Counted from the first letter of the stretch, positions 1 to 6,078 are shown. The stretch is 7,522 nt of DNA from Gammaproteobacteria bacterium (GCA_016763565.1 JAESTO010000077.1:1-7522), one strand, 5' to 3'. The notes: a model not told the origin generated them from the sequence alone. Program-made: numbers and translations.

Positions 1-669
1 CACATCAGCAGCCGAAAAATAATAACCCCCGCCATAAATTGTCAACCCCCTTAACCAAGACACGTCCCAGCCTATTTCACTGTTAACACCCGCTAAAGCT
101 TTTTCGCGGCCATCGTGATACACGATATTCTGTGAACCATTTTGCTGATCATTATTGACTACATGTGCTTGATTCCAAATTGCAACTGATTTTTCTGTGT
201 TACCTACGGGTAAATACCCATTCACCCGCAATGACCAATGCGTATTACGTATTTCACCACCCAGCGTAATTTGTTTAAAAAGATTTTTTTGCCGACTACG
301 TTTAAGATCATAAAAGCCATACACCCCCCATAACCACGTATTAGCTAAATTCATTTGCCGATAACCCAAACCAAAATTACCTTCGAGCTGCGTACCACTG
401 TGTGAAATACCACGCACATCAATAAATAACAACGTATTATTGGTTTGTACGCTCGGCATAAATAAATCGATGGCTCCCAATAAATGATGACTATTTTGGT
501 AAAAACCGCCCAGCGTAATATGTGGGCGATACACCCTGTGTATCGGCTGAATGGTGTTGTGTAATAAATACGCTGTGCCAGCAGTGAGCGGATTGGCCGG
601 TAATAAAATCGTGAAACTGCACGCTAGTAAGATATTGCGCACATATGTTTTGTGAGTCAGCAGCAGCAT
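1..669 (-). CDS. Inverse autotransporter beta-barrel protein (intimin/invasin type), N-terminal part
   Basis: The reading frame is open from the ATG at 669 to the window edge and gives 223 residues, so the C-terminus is missing. Residues 1-30 look like a Sec signal peptide: basic residues near the start (K7, R11), a hydrophobic stretch around 13-23, and a possible cleavage after LTA at 28-30. From about residue 50 the protein alternates polar and aromatic residues as beta-strands do. It carries features I associate with the inverse autotransporter beta-domain (Pfam IAT_beta): FIDVRG at 82-87, GNFGLGYRQ at 97-105, WGVYGFYD at 114-121, ITLGGEIR at 134-141 and LRVNGYLP at 147-154. Family members insert a barrel in the outer membrane and export a C-terminal adhesive passenger; any passenger lies outside the window. 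The start is the first ATG after an in-frame stop at 691-693, and GGAAAG lies 6 bases upstream. The family call is from recognised motifs, not a search; a barrel without a passenger remains possible. Confidence 0.8.
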   Translation of the reverse strand, partial: MLLLTHKTYVRNILLACSFTILLPANPLTAGTAYLLHNTIQPIHRVYRPHITLGGFYQNSHHLLGAIDLFMPSVQTNNTLLFIDVRGISHSGTQLEGNFGLGYRQMNLANTWLWGVYGFYDLKRSRQKNLFKQITLGGEIRNTHWSLRVNGYLPVGNTEKSVAIWNQAHVVNNDQQNGSQNIVYHDGREKALAGVNSEIGWDVSWLRGLTIYGGGYYFSAADV

Positions 670-701
670 ATAAATCTTTCCAATTAATAATTAATTGCAT
701 T

Positions 702-730
702 ATTTTATATGTTTAATGATGCAATAGCAA
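702..730 (-). promoter_or_regulatory. Candidate sigma-70 promoter of the adhesin gene
   Basis: On the minus strand, TTGCTA (730-725, four of six consensus matches) is followed after 17 bases by TAAAAT (707-702, five of six). Transcription would start near 695 and leave an untranslated leader of about 25 bases before the ATG at 669, which has room for the GGAAAG ribosome site. The surroundings are very AT-rich, so chance matches to a -10 box are easy to find. Confidence 0.45.
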
Positions 731-742
731 TAGGTATTGCTA
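725..742. promoter_or_regulatory. Perfect 8-2-8 palindrome, possible operator of the adhesin gene
   Basis: TAGCAATA, two bases, then TATTGCTA form a perfect dyad of 18 bp. An extra GCAATA immediately to the left (721-726) partly repeats one half-site. The dyad covers the proposed -35 box of the adhesin promoter, where a bound dimeric repressor would block RNA polymerase. The regulator is unknown. Confidence 0.45.
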
Positions 743-1115
743 CATTAAATCTAAATACAAATTTAATTGTTTTGAACAAATAACCGCCTTATTTATAACG
801 CGTTTCAAATACAGTTTGCCTTCCCCTGGATATCCGCAGAACTGGAATCCAGCAAATCATTTTTATTGATGGAAGAAAAAGCGTCGTACATAGCTTTCTT
901 AAAGCATTGTTGGCAACGAGCAACACCTACAAGCGCACTTTTTTTGAGCTACAATATGGCGTTTTATTCTCGCTTATAAAACGAAGTCAGATCAATGATT
1001 AACATGTACTGTTGACAGTGTCTGCTTCTGTCAATTAGCTTTTATTGATTATCAAGATAGGGCTGGGCAAAATATATCCAAGTATTGTCATTGCTAACTT
1101 TTATCAAAAAATAAC
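743..1115. other. Intergenic region between the divergent adhesin and arsR genes, with several inverted repeats
   Basis: No convincing gene is visible here. It holds four dyads: CTGGAT/ATCCAG (826-831 and 847-852, 15-base loop), CGTTTTAT/ATAAAACG (960-967 and 976-983, 8-base loop), TTGACAG/CTGTCAA (1012-1018 and 1028-1034, 9-base loop), and a short TTGAT/ATCAA (1045-1055). A 36-codon frame on the plus strand (869-979) and a 47-codon stretch on the minus strand (948-805) are open, but neither has a good start with a ribosome site. The region could hold operators, a small RNA or a decayed gene; I cannot tell which. Confidence 0.5.
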
Positions 1116-1144
1116 TTGACTATTTATTCTTAATCGTATATCGT
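1116..1144 (+). promoter_or_regulatory. Candidate sigma-70 promoter of arsR
   Basis: TTGACT (1116-1121, five of six) is followed after 17 bases by TATCGT (1139-1144, four of six). Transcription would start around 1150-1151, only three or four bases before the ATG at 1154, so the transcript would be essentially leaderless. No Shine-Dalgarno sequence is visible upstream of that ATG, which agrees with this reading. Confidence 0.55.
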
Positions 1145-1155
1145 CTATCAACGAT
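1133..1155. promoter_or_regulatory. Imperfect dyad, candidate ArsR operator
   Basis: ATCGT at 1133-1137 is mirrored by ACGAT at 1151-1155. Over two 11-bp arms centred on 1144, eight positions are symmetric. The dyad covers the -10 box and reaches into the arsR start codon. ArsR/SmtB repressors typically bind AT-rich imperfect inverted repeats at their own promoters and are released by a metal or oxidant, so autorepression is the likely arrangement. Confidence 0.45.
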
Positions 1156-1456
1156 GAAAAAGCCCCCGGTCAATAAACGATGCGAAACTATTGCTGAACT
1201 GTGCAAAGCCATAGCGCATCCAGCGCGCATACAAATCATAGAATTTTTATTAGAAAAACAAGCGATAACAAAAACCTGTTGCTGTGGTGAAATTGTCAAT
1301 TGCTTACCCTTAGCACAAGCAACCGTCTCTCAACATTTAAAAATACTCACTGAAACCCATGTATTGAATGTAAAAGAAGAAGGCTTAAAGCGTTGCTACT
1401 GCTTAAATCCAAAAACATTAGGGCCACTTACAGCATGGCTTAAACAACTCAACTAG
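1154..1456 (+). CDS. ArsR/SmtB-family winged-helix repressor, cysteine-rich
   Basis: This 100-residue protein has the usual size of an ArsR/SmtB dimeric repressor. The core begins with AIAHPARIQIIEFL at 19-32, and the recognition helix is around 54-66 (AQATVSQHLKILT), followed by a wing. Eight cysteines are present: C10, C17, C42-C43-C44, C50, C81 and C83. The run C42-C44, just before GEI, sits where classical ArsR carries its CxC metalloid site, and CYC at 81-83 follows the wing. This suggests sensing of a thiophilic metal, a metalloid or a sulfur/redox signal; the ligand cannot be read from the sequence. The start is the first ATG of the frame and lies inside the candidate operator, with no ribosome site. 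The stop is 9 bases before the MFS gene, so the two are probably one transcript under autorepression. Confidence 0.88.
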   Translation: MKKPPVNKRCETIAELCKAIAHPARIQIIEFLLEKQAITKTCCCGEIVNCLPLAQATVSQHLKILTETHVLNVKEEGLKRCYCLNPKTLGPLTAWLKQLN

Positions 1457-1465
1457 GTATCCATT

Positions 1466-2770
1466 ATGTCAACCCAGAACACCTTTATCAGTCGATTTGT
1501 TGCACGTCCTTCTTACGCCTGGATCGTATGGGCTGTTGCCGCATTATTTTATTCTTACGAATTTTTTTTGCGCATTTCACCGGGAGTAATGACCAGTGAA
1601 CTGATGCATACCTTTCTTGTTGATGCAACCACACTGGGTGTGCTATCAGGCTTTTATTATTACGCTTATGCCAGTATGCAAATTCCTGTGGGCATCTTAC
1701 TTGACCGCTTTGGCATTAAACGTTTGCTAAGTATCGCCGTATTATTTGTCACCCTAGGTTGCGTGTTGTTTTCTACTGCTCAACAATTATGGGTAGCAGA
1801 ACTAGGACGTGTTTTAATGGGCCTCGGTTCAGCCTTTTCATTTATCGGTTGTTTAAAATTAATTTCTAATTGGTTTGACGCAAAAAAATTGGCGATGGTT
1901 ATCGGCTTAACCAATACCTTAGGCGTCATGGGTGCTATCAATGGCGAAGCACCGCTGGCACTATTGGTTGATAATATAGGCTGGCGTCAAGTCATGTTTG
2001 TGGCGGCTATTGTTGGCATTGTTATTGTCGCGCTAGTCAGCGTACTCATTTACGATCGCCCACCTTCGCCACTGGCTAATCTTCGCCAAGATAAGACCCA
2101 ACCGCAACATTTTTGGGATGGTATCGTTAACGTGATAAAAAGCCGGCGTACTTGGTTGGTCGCTATTGTTGGTGGCTTAATGGTTGCACCCGTTTCAGCC
2201 TTTACAGAATTATGGAGTGTACCGTTTCTACAGTTAGAACATCATGTTGCAAAACCACAAGCGGCTTTGTTAGCATCCCTTATGTTTGTCGGCATTGCCG
2301 TTGGTGGCCCAGTGCACGGTTTAATTTCCGGACGTTTAGGTCGACGAAAACCGGTAATATGGTTAGGTGCATTAGGTGCATTATTATGCTTAAGCAGTAT
2401 TATTTATTTACCTATCAATAATATCATCGTGTTAACTGGATTATTATTTCTATTTGGTTTTTTCACCAGCAGTATGTTATTGTGTTTCGCTATCAATACT
2501 GAATTTCAACCAAGCTGGGCAACCGGTGTCACGGTTGGCTTTACCAACATGTTGGTGATGCTAGGCGGCACTCTTTTCCAACCCTTGGTTGGTTATTTAC
2601 TGGATAACCAATGGCACGGTAAATTACTCGCGGGTACCCGGGTATTTTCTTTGCATGATTATCAATTAGCATTATCATTACTACCCTTATGTTTAATTGC
2701 TGCGTTGATTGTTATTCCCTTTATTCGTGAAACTTTTTGCCATAGTTTTGTAGGAGAAAAATGCCAATGA
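1466..2770 (+). CDS. Major facilitator superfamily transporter, 12 membrane segments
   Basis: The 434-residue product is strongly hydrophobic, with about twelve membrane segments split by a polar central loop at roughly 197-226. The MFS motif A is clear between TM2 and TM3 (GILLDRFGIKRLL, 76-88) and is echoed in the second half by GLISGRLGRRKP (285-296). ELGRVLMGLGSAFSFIG (112-128) fits motif B of TM4, with its arginine at 115. The overall pattern recalls MFS carriers common in Legionella and relatives (the Pht-like group), but the substrate is not readable. The ATG has a weak AGGT eight bases upstream, within the stop of arsR. Being second in an ArsR-led operon it may move the inducing compound or something linked to it. 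The 3' end overlaps engB. Confidence 0.87.
   Translation: MSTQNTFISRFVARPSYAWIVWAVAALFYSYEFFLRISPGVMTSELMHTFLVDATTLGVLSGFYYYAYASMQIPVGILLDRFGIKRLLSIAVLFVTLGCVLFSTAQQLWVAELGRVLMGLGSAFSFIGCLKLISNWFDAKKLAMVIGLTNTLGVMGAINGEAPLALLVDNIGWRQVMFVAAIVGIVIVALVSVLIYDRPPSPLANLRQDKTQPQHFWDGIVNVIKSRRTWLVAIVGGLMVAPVSAFTELWSVPFLQLEHHVAKPQAALLASLMFVGIAVGGPVHGLISGRLGRRKPVIWLGALGALLCLSSIIYLPINNIIVLTGLLFLFGFFTSSMLLCFAINTEFQPSWATGVTVGFTNMLVMLGGTLFQPLVGYLLDNQWHGKLLAGTRVFSLHDYQLALSLLPLCLIAALIVIPFIRETFCHSFVGEKCQ
2752..2756 (+). promoter_or_regulatory. Shine-Dalgarno of engB, within the MFS gene
   Basis: AGGAG lies 4 bases before the ATG at 2761 and 10 bases before a second in-frame ATG at 2767. The second ATG overlaps the MFS stop as ATGA (2767-2770), the usual layout for translational coupling. 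The spacing does not settle which start is used. Confidence 0.65.
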
Positions 2771-3384
2771 ATCATTATCAACAAACAACTTTTTTAAAAA
2801 GTGTCGTGCAATTGACCCAATTGCCTGCTGGTGAAGAGCGTATTGAAATTGCTTTTGCTGGCCGTTCCAATGCAGGAAAATCAAGTGCAATTAATACCAT
2901 TTGCGCACAAAAAAAATTAGTCAAAACCAGCAAGACGCCGGGAAGAACGCGAGAAATTAATTTATTTCCTATCAGTACAAAAGATAATGAACAACGTTGT
3001 TTAGTGGATTTACCCGGTTATGGTTATGCCAAAGTAGCTAAGTCTATGCGTAACGCTTGGCAAAAAACCTTAAGTAAATATTTGCAAACCCGTCAATGCT
3101 TAACCGGTTTAGTATTAGTCATGGATATTCGCCATCCCTTAACCGAGCATGATGAATCTATGCTAAATTGGGCAATCCAAGGCGATTTGCGTATACACAT
3201 TTTGTTAAGCAAAGCCGATAAATTAAAAAAAGGCCCAGCAAAAAATACGTTGTTAACGGTGCAACAACGCATTGTCGATTATGGCGATCAAGCCAGCGTA
3301 CAACTATTTTCATCCTTAAAAAATACCGGTGTAACCGAAGCAAGAAATAAACTTGATCAATGGTTTAATTTTATTACTGCTTAA
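2761..3384 (+). CDS. engB: Ribosome-biogenesis GTPase EngB (YsxC/YihA)
   Basis: EngB is a small TRAFAC GTPase that assists late assembly of the 50S subunit and is essential in many bacteria. All the guanine-nucleotide motifs are present in the 207 residues: G1 GRSNAGKS at 34-41, the EngB-typical TSKTPGRT at 56-63 containing the G2 threonine, G3 DLPG at 83-86 followed by YGYA, G4 SKAD at 150-153 (E. coli has TKAD), and G5 SSLK at 184-187. MDIRHPL at 121-127 is also family-typical, and the length is normal. Starting at 2767 instead would remove two residues and give an ATGA overlap with the MFS gene; both starts fit the family. The gene is the third in an apparent arsR-MFS-engB operon. Its stop overlaps the converging ftsX by 11 bases, with no terminator visible between them. 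Confidence 0.96.
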   Translation: MPMNHYQQTTFLKSVVQLTQLPAGEERIEIAFAGRSNAGKSSAINTICAQKKLVKTSKTPGRTREINLFPISTKDNEQRCLVDLPGYGYAKVAKSMRNAWQKTLSKYLQTRQCLTGLVLVMDIRHPLTEHDESMLNWAIQGDLRIHILLSKADKLKKGPAKNTLLTVQQRIVDYGDQASVQLFSSLKNTGVTEARNKLDQWFNFITA

Positions 3385-4309
3385 TCTGTCTAGTCACAAC
3401 GAACCAAGAACCTAACCAACCTAACGCGATACTAAACATTAATAAATTAAACATGCTACTGCTATCCATGCCATGAAGAGAAAATTGACTCTGATAAAGT
3501 AATGCTACATGTTGCACAGCTGGTTGCAACCACGCAATACAAAGGCTCAATAATAGAATTGCCATTATCCCAGCAGCAAAGCCATACAACACCCCTGAAT
3601 ATAAAAAAGGGCGACGCATAAATGCACTGCTAGCACCGACAAGTTTCATGACACGAATTTCTTGATGGTATTTTTGTAATGCTAAACGTACTGTGTTAGC
3701 AATAATTAACACCACCGTTAATGCTAGCAAAATAAATAAACCACTAACAAAGGTTGTTCCCAATGCGAGCAACGCAAATAAACGTTTCACCCATTGCAAA
3801 TCAATTTGTACACTTGCTATATTAGGCAACAAAGCTAACTGAGCACGTAACTGTGCTAATAGCACGGGGTTATGTTCACTAGGTTCTACAACAATAACGC
3901 CTGGCAAAGGATTGCTAGCCAAACCTTCCAGCACTTTGCCTAAATCACTTACTTGTTGAAATTCTTCTAACCCTTGTTGTGGTGAGATATAGCGTGCATG
4001 CAATACGCCTATTTGATGATTAACACGTTTTAATATTTGTTGAGCTTGCTGCGATGTCACACCAGTGCGTAAATAAATTGACATATTATTATTAACATTC
4101 AAATTTTTGGTGGCATGTTGCACATTGCCTAAAATTAATAACAATCCTGCTGGCAACATCAATGCGATACTTAACACGGCTAAGGTCATTAGTGTTGCTA
4201 ATGGTGCACGGCTTAATTGCCGAAAACCGTGCAATAATGCATGCAAATGATGCGCACCATAAACGCGTAAATTGAGGCGAGAAAATATCGGGGATGATCT
4301 ATGCAGCAT
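3374..4309 (-). CDS. ftsX: Cell-division protein FtsX
   Basis: FtsX is the membrane half of the FtsEX complex, which couples ATP hydrolysis in the cytoplasm to activation of septal murein hydrolases. The 311-residue product has the family layout: a short basic cytoplasmic N-terminus, TM1 at about 37-62, a periplasmic domain at about 63-178, and three C-terminal segments at roughly 180-207, 234-260 and 287-306. Recognisable family stretches are NPLPGVIVV (133-141) and IRVMKLVGASSAFMRRPFLYSG (218-239, between TM2 and TM3). E. coli FtsX is somewhat longer, mainly at the N-terminus. I chose the ATG at 4309 because GGAGG lies 7 bases upstream; an in-frame ATG at 4399 would add 30 residues inside ftsE without such a site. 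The start overlaps the end of ftsE by 11 bases. The gene itself is intact, although its partner ftsE is frameshifted. Confidence 0.95.
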   Translation of the reverse strand: MLHRSSPIFSRLNLRVYGAHHLHALLHGFRQLSRAPLATLMTLAVLSIALMLPAGLLLILGNVQHATKNLNVNNNMSIYLRTGVTSQQAQQILKRVNHQIGVLHARYISPQQGLEEFQQVSDLGKVLEGLASNPLPGVIVVEPSEHNPVLLAQLRAQLALLPNIASVQIDLQWVKRLFALLALGTTFVSGLFILLALTVVLIIANTVRLALQKYHQEIRVMKLVGASSAFMRRPFLYSGVLYGFAAGIMAILLLSLCIAWLQPAVQHVALLYQSQFSLHGMDSSSMFNLLMFSIALGWLGSWFVVTRQIKQ

Positions 4310-4981
4310 TATTTTTCCTCCGATCATTATCACTAATAATTTTACCTTGTTCAATACCCACGACACGATATTTGCTGCAGTCAATAAGTTCAACATCATG
4401 TGTCACAATCAATACGCTGGTGCCTATTTGGTTAAATTCAGCAAATAGGTTAAGTATTTCTTTTGACAAATCAGGATCTAAATTTCCGGTAGGTTCATCA
4501 GCCAATAACAAGGCTGGACGATTCACAATGGCGCGTGCTAAACCAACACGTTGCTGTTCTCCGGTAGAGAGTTCTAATGCTAACGATTGTATTTTGCTTA
4601 GTAAGCTGACTTTGTCTAAGGAGGCTTGCACACGCTTTTTAATATCAACTTGTCGATAACCGGCAATAATTAACGGCAATGCGACATTGGCAAACACTGT
4701 TGCTCAGCTAACAAATGTGGCTCTTGCAGTACAACACCAATATTGCGACGAAATAAGGGAATATGTTTAGCTTTAATCGTCATCAAGTCAATACCATTGA
4801 CTAGTACTTGACCGCGCGTAGCAACTTCTAACAAACCAGCAATTTTTAAAAAAGTACTTTTTCCAGCACCTGAATGACCAACTAAAAAAGCCATTTCACC
4901 CTGTGATAAATGAAAATCAATACGGCTTAAGCCTTCATAACCATTGGTATATTTTTTAGTAACATGGGTAAAATCAATCAT
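4299..4981 (-). pseudogene. ftsE: ftsE, cell-division ABC ATPase, interrupted by a one-base frameshift
   Basis: FtsE is the cytoplasmic ATPase of FtsEX. The first frame, from the ATG at 4981, gives 94 family-like residues with Walker A GHSGAGKS at 35-42 and the Q-loop glutamine at 86 (VVLQEP). It then runs into nine unrelated residues and a stop at 4672-4670, for a 103-residue truncated product. The rest of FtsE continues in the neighbouring frame from about 4699: FANVALPLIIAG, signature LSTGEQQ, Walker B LLLADE and the H-loop TH. Adding one A at 4700-4701 turns GAGCAACAG into GAGCAAACAG, restores LLAEQTVFANVALP, and gives 227 residues, close to the 222 of E. coli FtsE. The lesion is therefore a single missing base. 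It may be a real mutation, but a sequencing error is at least as likely because the whole tail is well conserved. The start overlaps the end of ftsY by 8 bases and the stop overlaps ftsX by 11. Confidence 0.9.
4317..4321 (-). promoter_or_regulatory. Strong Shine-Dalgarno of ftsX
   Basis: GGAGG on the minus strand lies 7 bases upstream of the ATG at 4309, inside the last codons of ftsE. It decides the ftsX start. It may also let ftsX be translated even if ribosomes stop early in the frameshifted ftsE. Confidence 0.8.
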
Positions 4982-5996
4982 TACTGGCATCACTAAATAA
5001 GGCATTAACGAAATCATGGGCAGAAAATATTTGCAAGTCATCAATCGCCTCTCCCACACCAATAAAACGGATGGGCAGCCCTGAGTGTTTAGCAATAGCG
5101 AATACAATCCCACCTTTCGCGGTGCCATCTAATTTGGTTAAGGTGATACCCGTAACACCAATCGCTTGACGAAAATGTTTCACTTGTTGCAAAGCATTCT
5201 GACCAATACCCGCATCTAACACTAACATCACTTCATGGGGTGCTGTCTCATCAAGTTTAGCAATGACACGCCGTACTTTGCTAAGCTCAGCCATTAGGTG
5301 ATCTTGGGTGTGCAAACGCCCGGCGGTATCGGCAATCACTACATCAAAGCCTTTGGCTTGTGCCGAATGCACTGCATCATAAATAACTGCTGCACTATCC
5401 GCATTGTCGCCTTGGGCCATCACGGGGATGTTATTGCGCTCGCCCCACACTTGTAATTGTTCTACTGCCGCGGCACGAAAGGTATCACCCGCTGCTAGCA
5501 TCACTTTCTTACCCTGTTGCTGTAAACGTTTAGCTAATTTACCAATGGTCGTGGTTTTACCCGCCCCGTTAATGCCCACCATTAAAATAACATACGGTTG
5601 ATGTTTGGCATCAATGGTTAACGCTTGCTGACTGGGTAATAGAATATCGGTTAATTGTTGTTGCAAATTAGCAAACAAAACCTGTGGATCGTGCAAGGCT
5701 TTACGTGCTACTTGCTTGGTTAAATCTGCCATGATTTGTTGAGTGGCATCAACACCGACATCGGCTAACAATAACTGGGTTTCCAATTCTTCTAATAAAT
5801 CATCGTCGATGACTTTTTTGCCTAATACTAACGTGGCCACTCCGGTGCTTAAATTACCACGAGTGCGGCTCAAACTATTTTTTAAACGGGTAAATAAGGT
5901 TTTTTTGCTACTCACGGGGGGAGAAGAAATAGCGGATAATTGCTCAGCTGAAGAGCTGTCTTGCTTGGTTGCGCTTTTCTTAAAAAATTTTAACAT
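4974..5996 (-). CDS. ftsY: Signal recognition particle receptor FtsY
   Basis: FtsY is the membrane-associated SRP receptor GTPase; it pairs with Ffh to deliver nascent membrane proteins to the translocon. From the ATG at 5996 the product has 340 residues: a short, only mildly polar A region (about 1-40), a helical N domain (about 45-125), and a G domain. The motifs are G1 GINGAGKT at 141-148, DTFRAAA at 171-177, DTAGR at 223-227, TKLD at 287-290 followed by GTAKGG, and FIGVGE at 311-316. The E. coli protein is much longer because of its large acidic A domain; short versions are normal elsewhere. The motif usually written DAxTGQ reads DAGIGQ (261-266), so an isoleucine replaces the threonine. 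A TTG at 6008 would add four residues, but the proposed transcript start near 6014 leaves little leader, favouring 5996. The gene heads ftsY-ftsE-ftsX. Confidence 0.95.
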   Translation of the reverse strand: MLKFFKKSATKQDSSSAEQLSAISSPPVSSKKTLFTRLKNSLSRTRGNLSTGVATLVLGKKVIDDDLLEELETQLLLADVGVDATQQIMADLTKQVARKALHDPQVLFANLQQQLTDILLPSQQALTIDAKHQPYVILMVGINGAGKTTTIGKLAKRLQQQGKKVMLAAGDTFRAAAVEQLQVWGERNNIPVMAQGDNADSAAVIYDAVHSAQAKGFDVVIADTAGRLHTQDHLMAELSKVRRVIAKLDETAPHEVMLVLDAGIGQNALQQVKHFRQAIGVTGITLTKLDGTAKGGIVFAIAKHSGLPIRFIGVGEAIDDLQIFSAHDFVNALFSDASND

Positions 5997-6020
5997 AAAA
6001 AAATCCAATAAAATTGCCTG

Positions 6021-6050
6021 ATTATAACAAGTTGCTCATTGTTTTGTTAT
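6021..6050 (-). promoter_or_regulatory. Extended -10 promoter of ftsY-ftsE-ftsX
   Basis: On the minus strand TATAAT (6026-6021) is preceded by TGT (6029-6027), with ATAACA (6050-6045) 18 bases upstream. It mirrors the plus-strand promoter element for element. Transcription would begin near 6014, about 18 bases before the ftsY ATG at 5996. Confidence 0.65.
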
Positions 6051-6053
6051 AAT
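6024..6053 (+). promoter_or_regulatory. Extended -10 promoter of the MIP channel and udk
   Basis: TATAAT (6048-6053, six of six) is preceded by TGT (6045-6047), an extended -10 element. ATAACA (6024-6029, four of six) stands 18 bases upstream as a -35 box. Transcription would begin near 6060, giving a leader of about 19 bases before the ATG at 6079. Confidence 0.7.
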
Positions 6054-6078
6054 CTGCAAAACTTACTACAGGCCCACT

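Larger units (their letters stand above)
6020..6054. repeat. 11-bp perfect inverted repeat shared by two divergent promoters
   Basis: GATTATAACAA at 6020-6030 is mirrored exactly by TTGTTATAATC at 6044-6054, with a 13-base spacer. Each arm holds a perfect -10 box, one for each direction. It could also bind a dimeric regulator, but the promoter elements explain most of the symmetry. Confidence 0.8.

Noticed and set aside
602..630. Lipobox-like LLAC in the adhesin signal peptide
   Set aside because: The hydrophobic stretch before the cysteine is too short, and the hydrophobic region continues past it. A standard signal peptide cut near residue 30 fits better.
491..700. A 69-codon minus-strand frame starting at 700
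   Set aside because: It overlaps the adhesin gene in another frame. The frame from the ATG at 669 gives a signal peptide and beta-barrel motifs and stays open to the window edge, so this one is a shadow.
869..979. 36-codon plus-strand frame with ATG at 869
   Set aside because: There is no ribosome site, no recognisable family and no promoter close upstream. It overlaps an inverted repeat and another open stretch on the other strand.
1012..1040. TTGACA at 1012 as the -35 box of another arsR promoter
   Set aside because: At 17 bases the -10 position reads TTAGCT, a poor match. The TTGACT promoter nearer the gene is better.
4310..4399. Longer ftsX start at 4399
   Set aside because: It would add 30 residues lying inside ftsE. 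The ATG at 4309 has a GGAGG at ideal spacing, and the shorter product has the expected basic N-terminus.
4697..4703. Programmed ribosomal frameshift in ftsE
   Set aside because: Rejoining needs a -1 slip at a CAA codon, and the site does not fit an X-XXY-YYZ slippery heptamer. A missing base is simpler.
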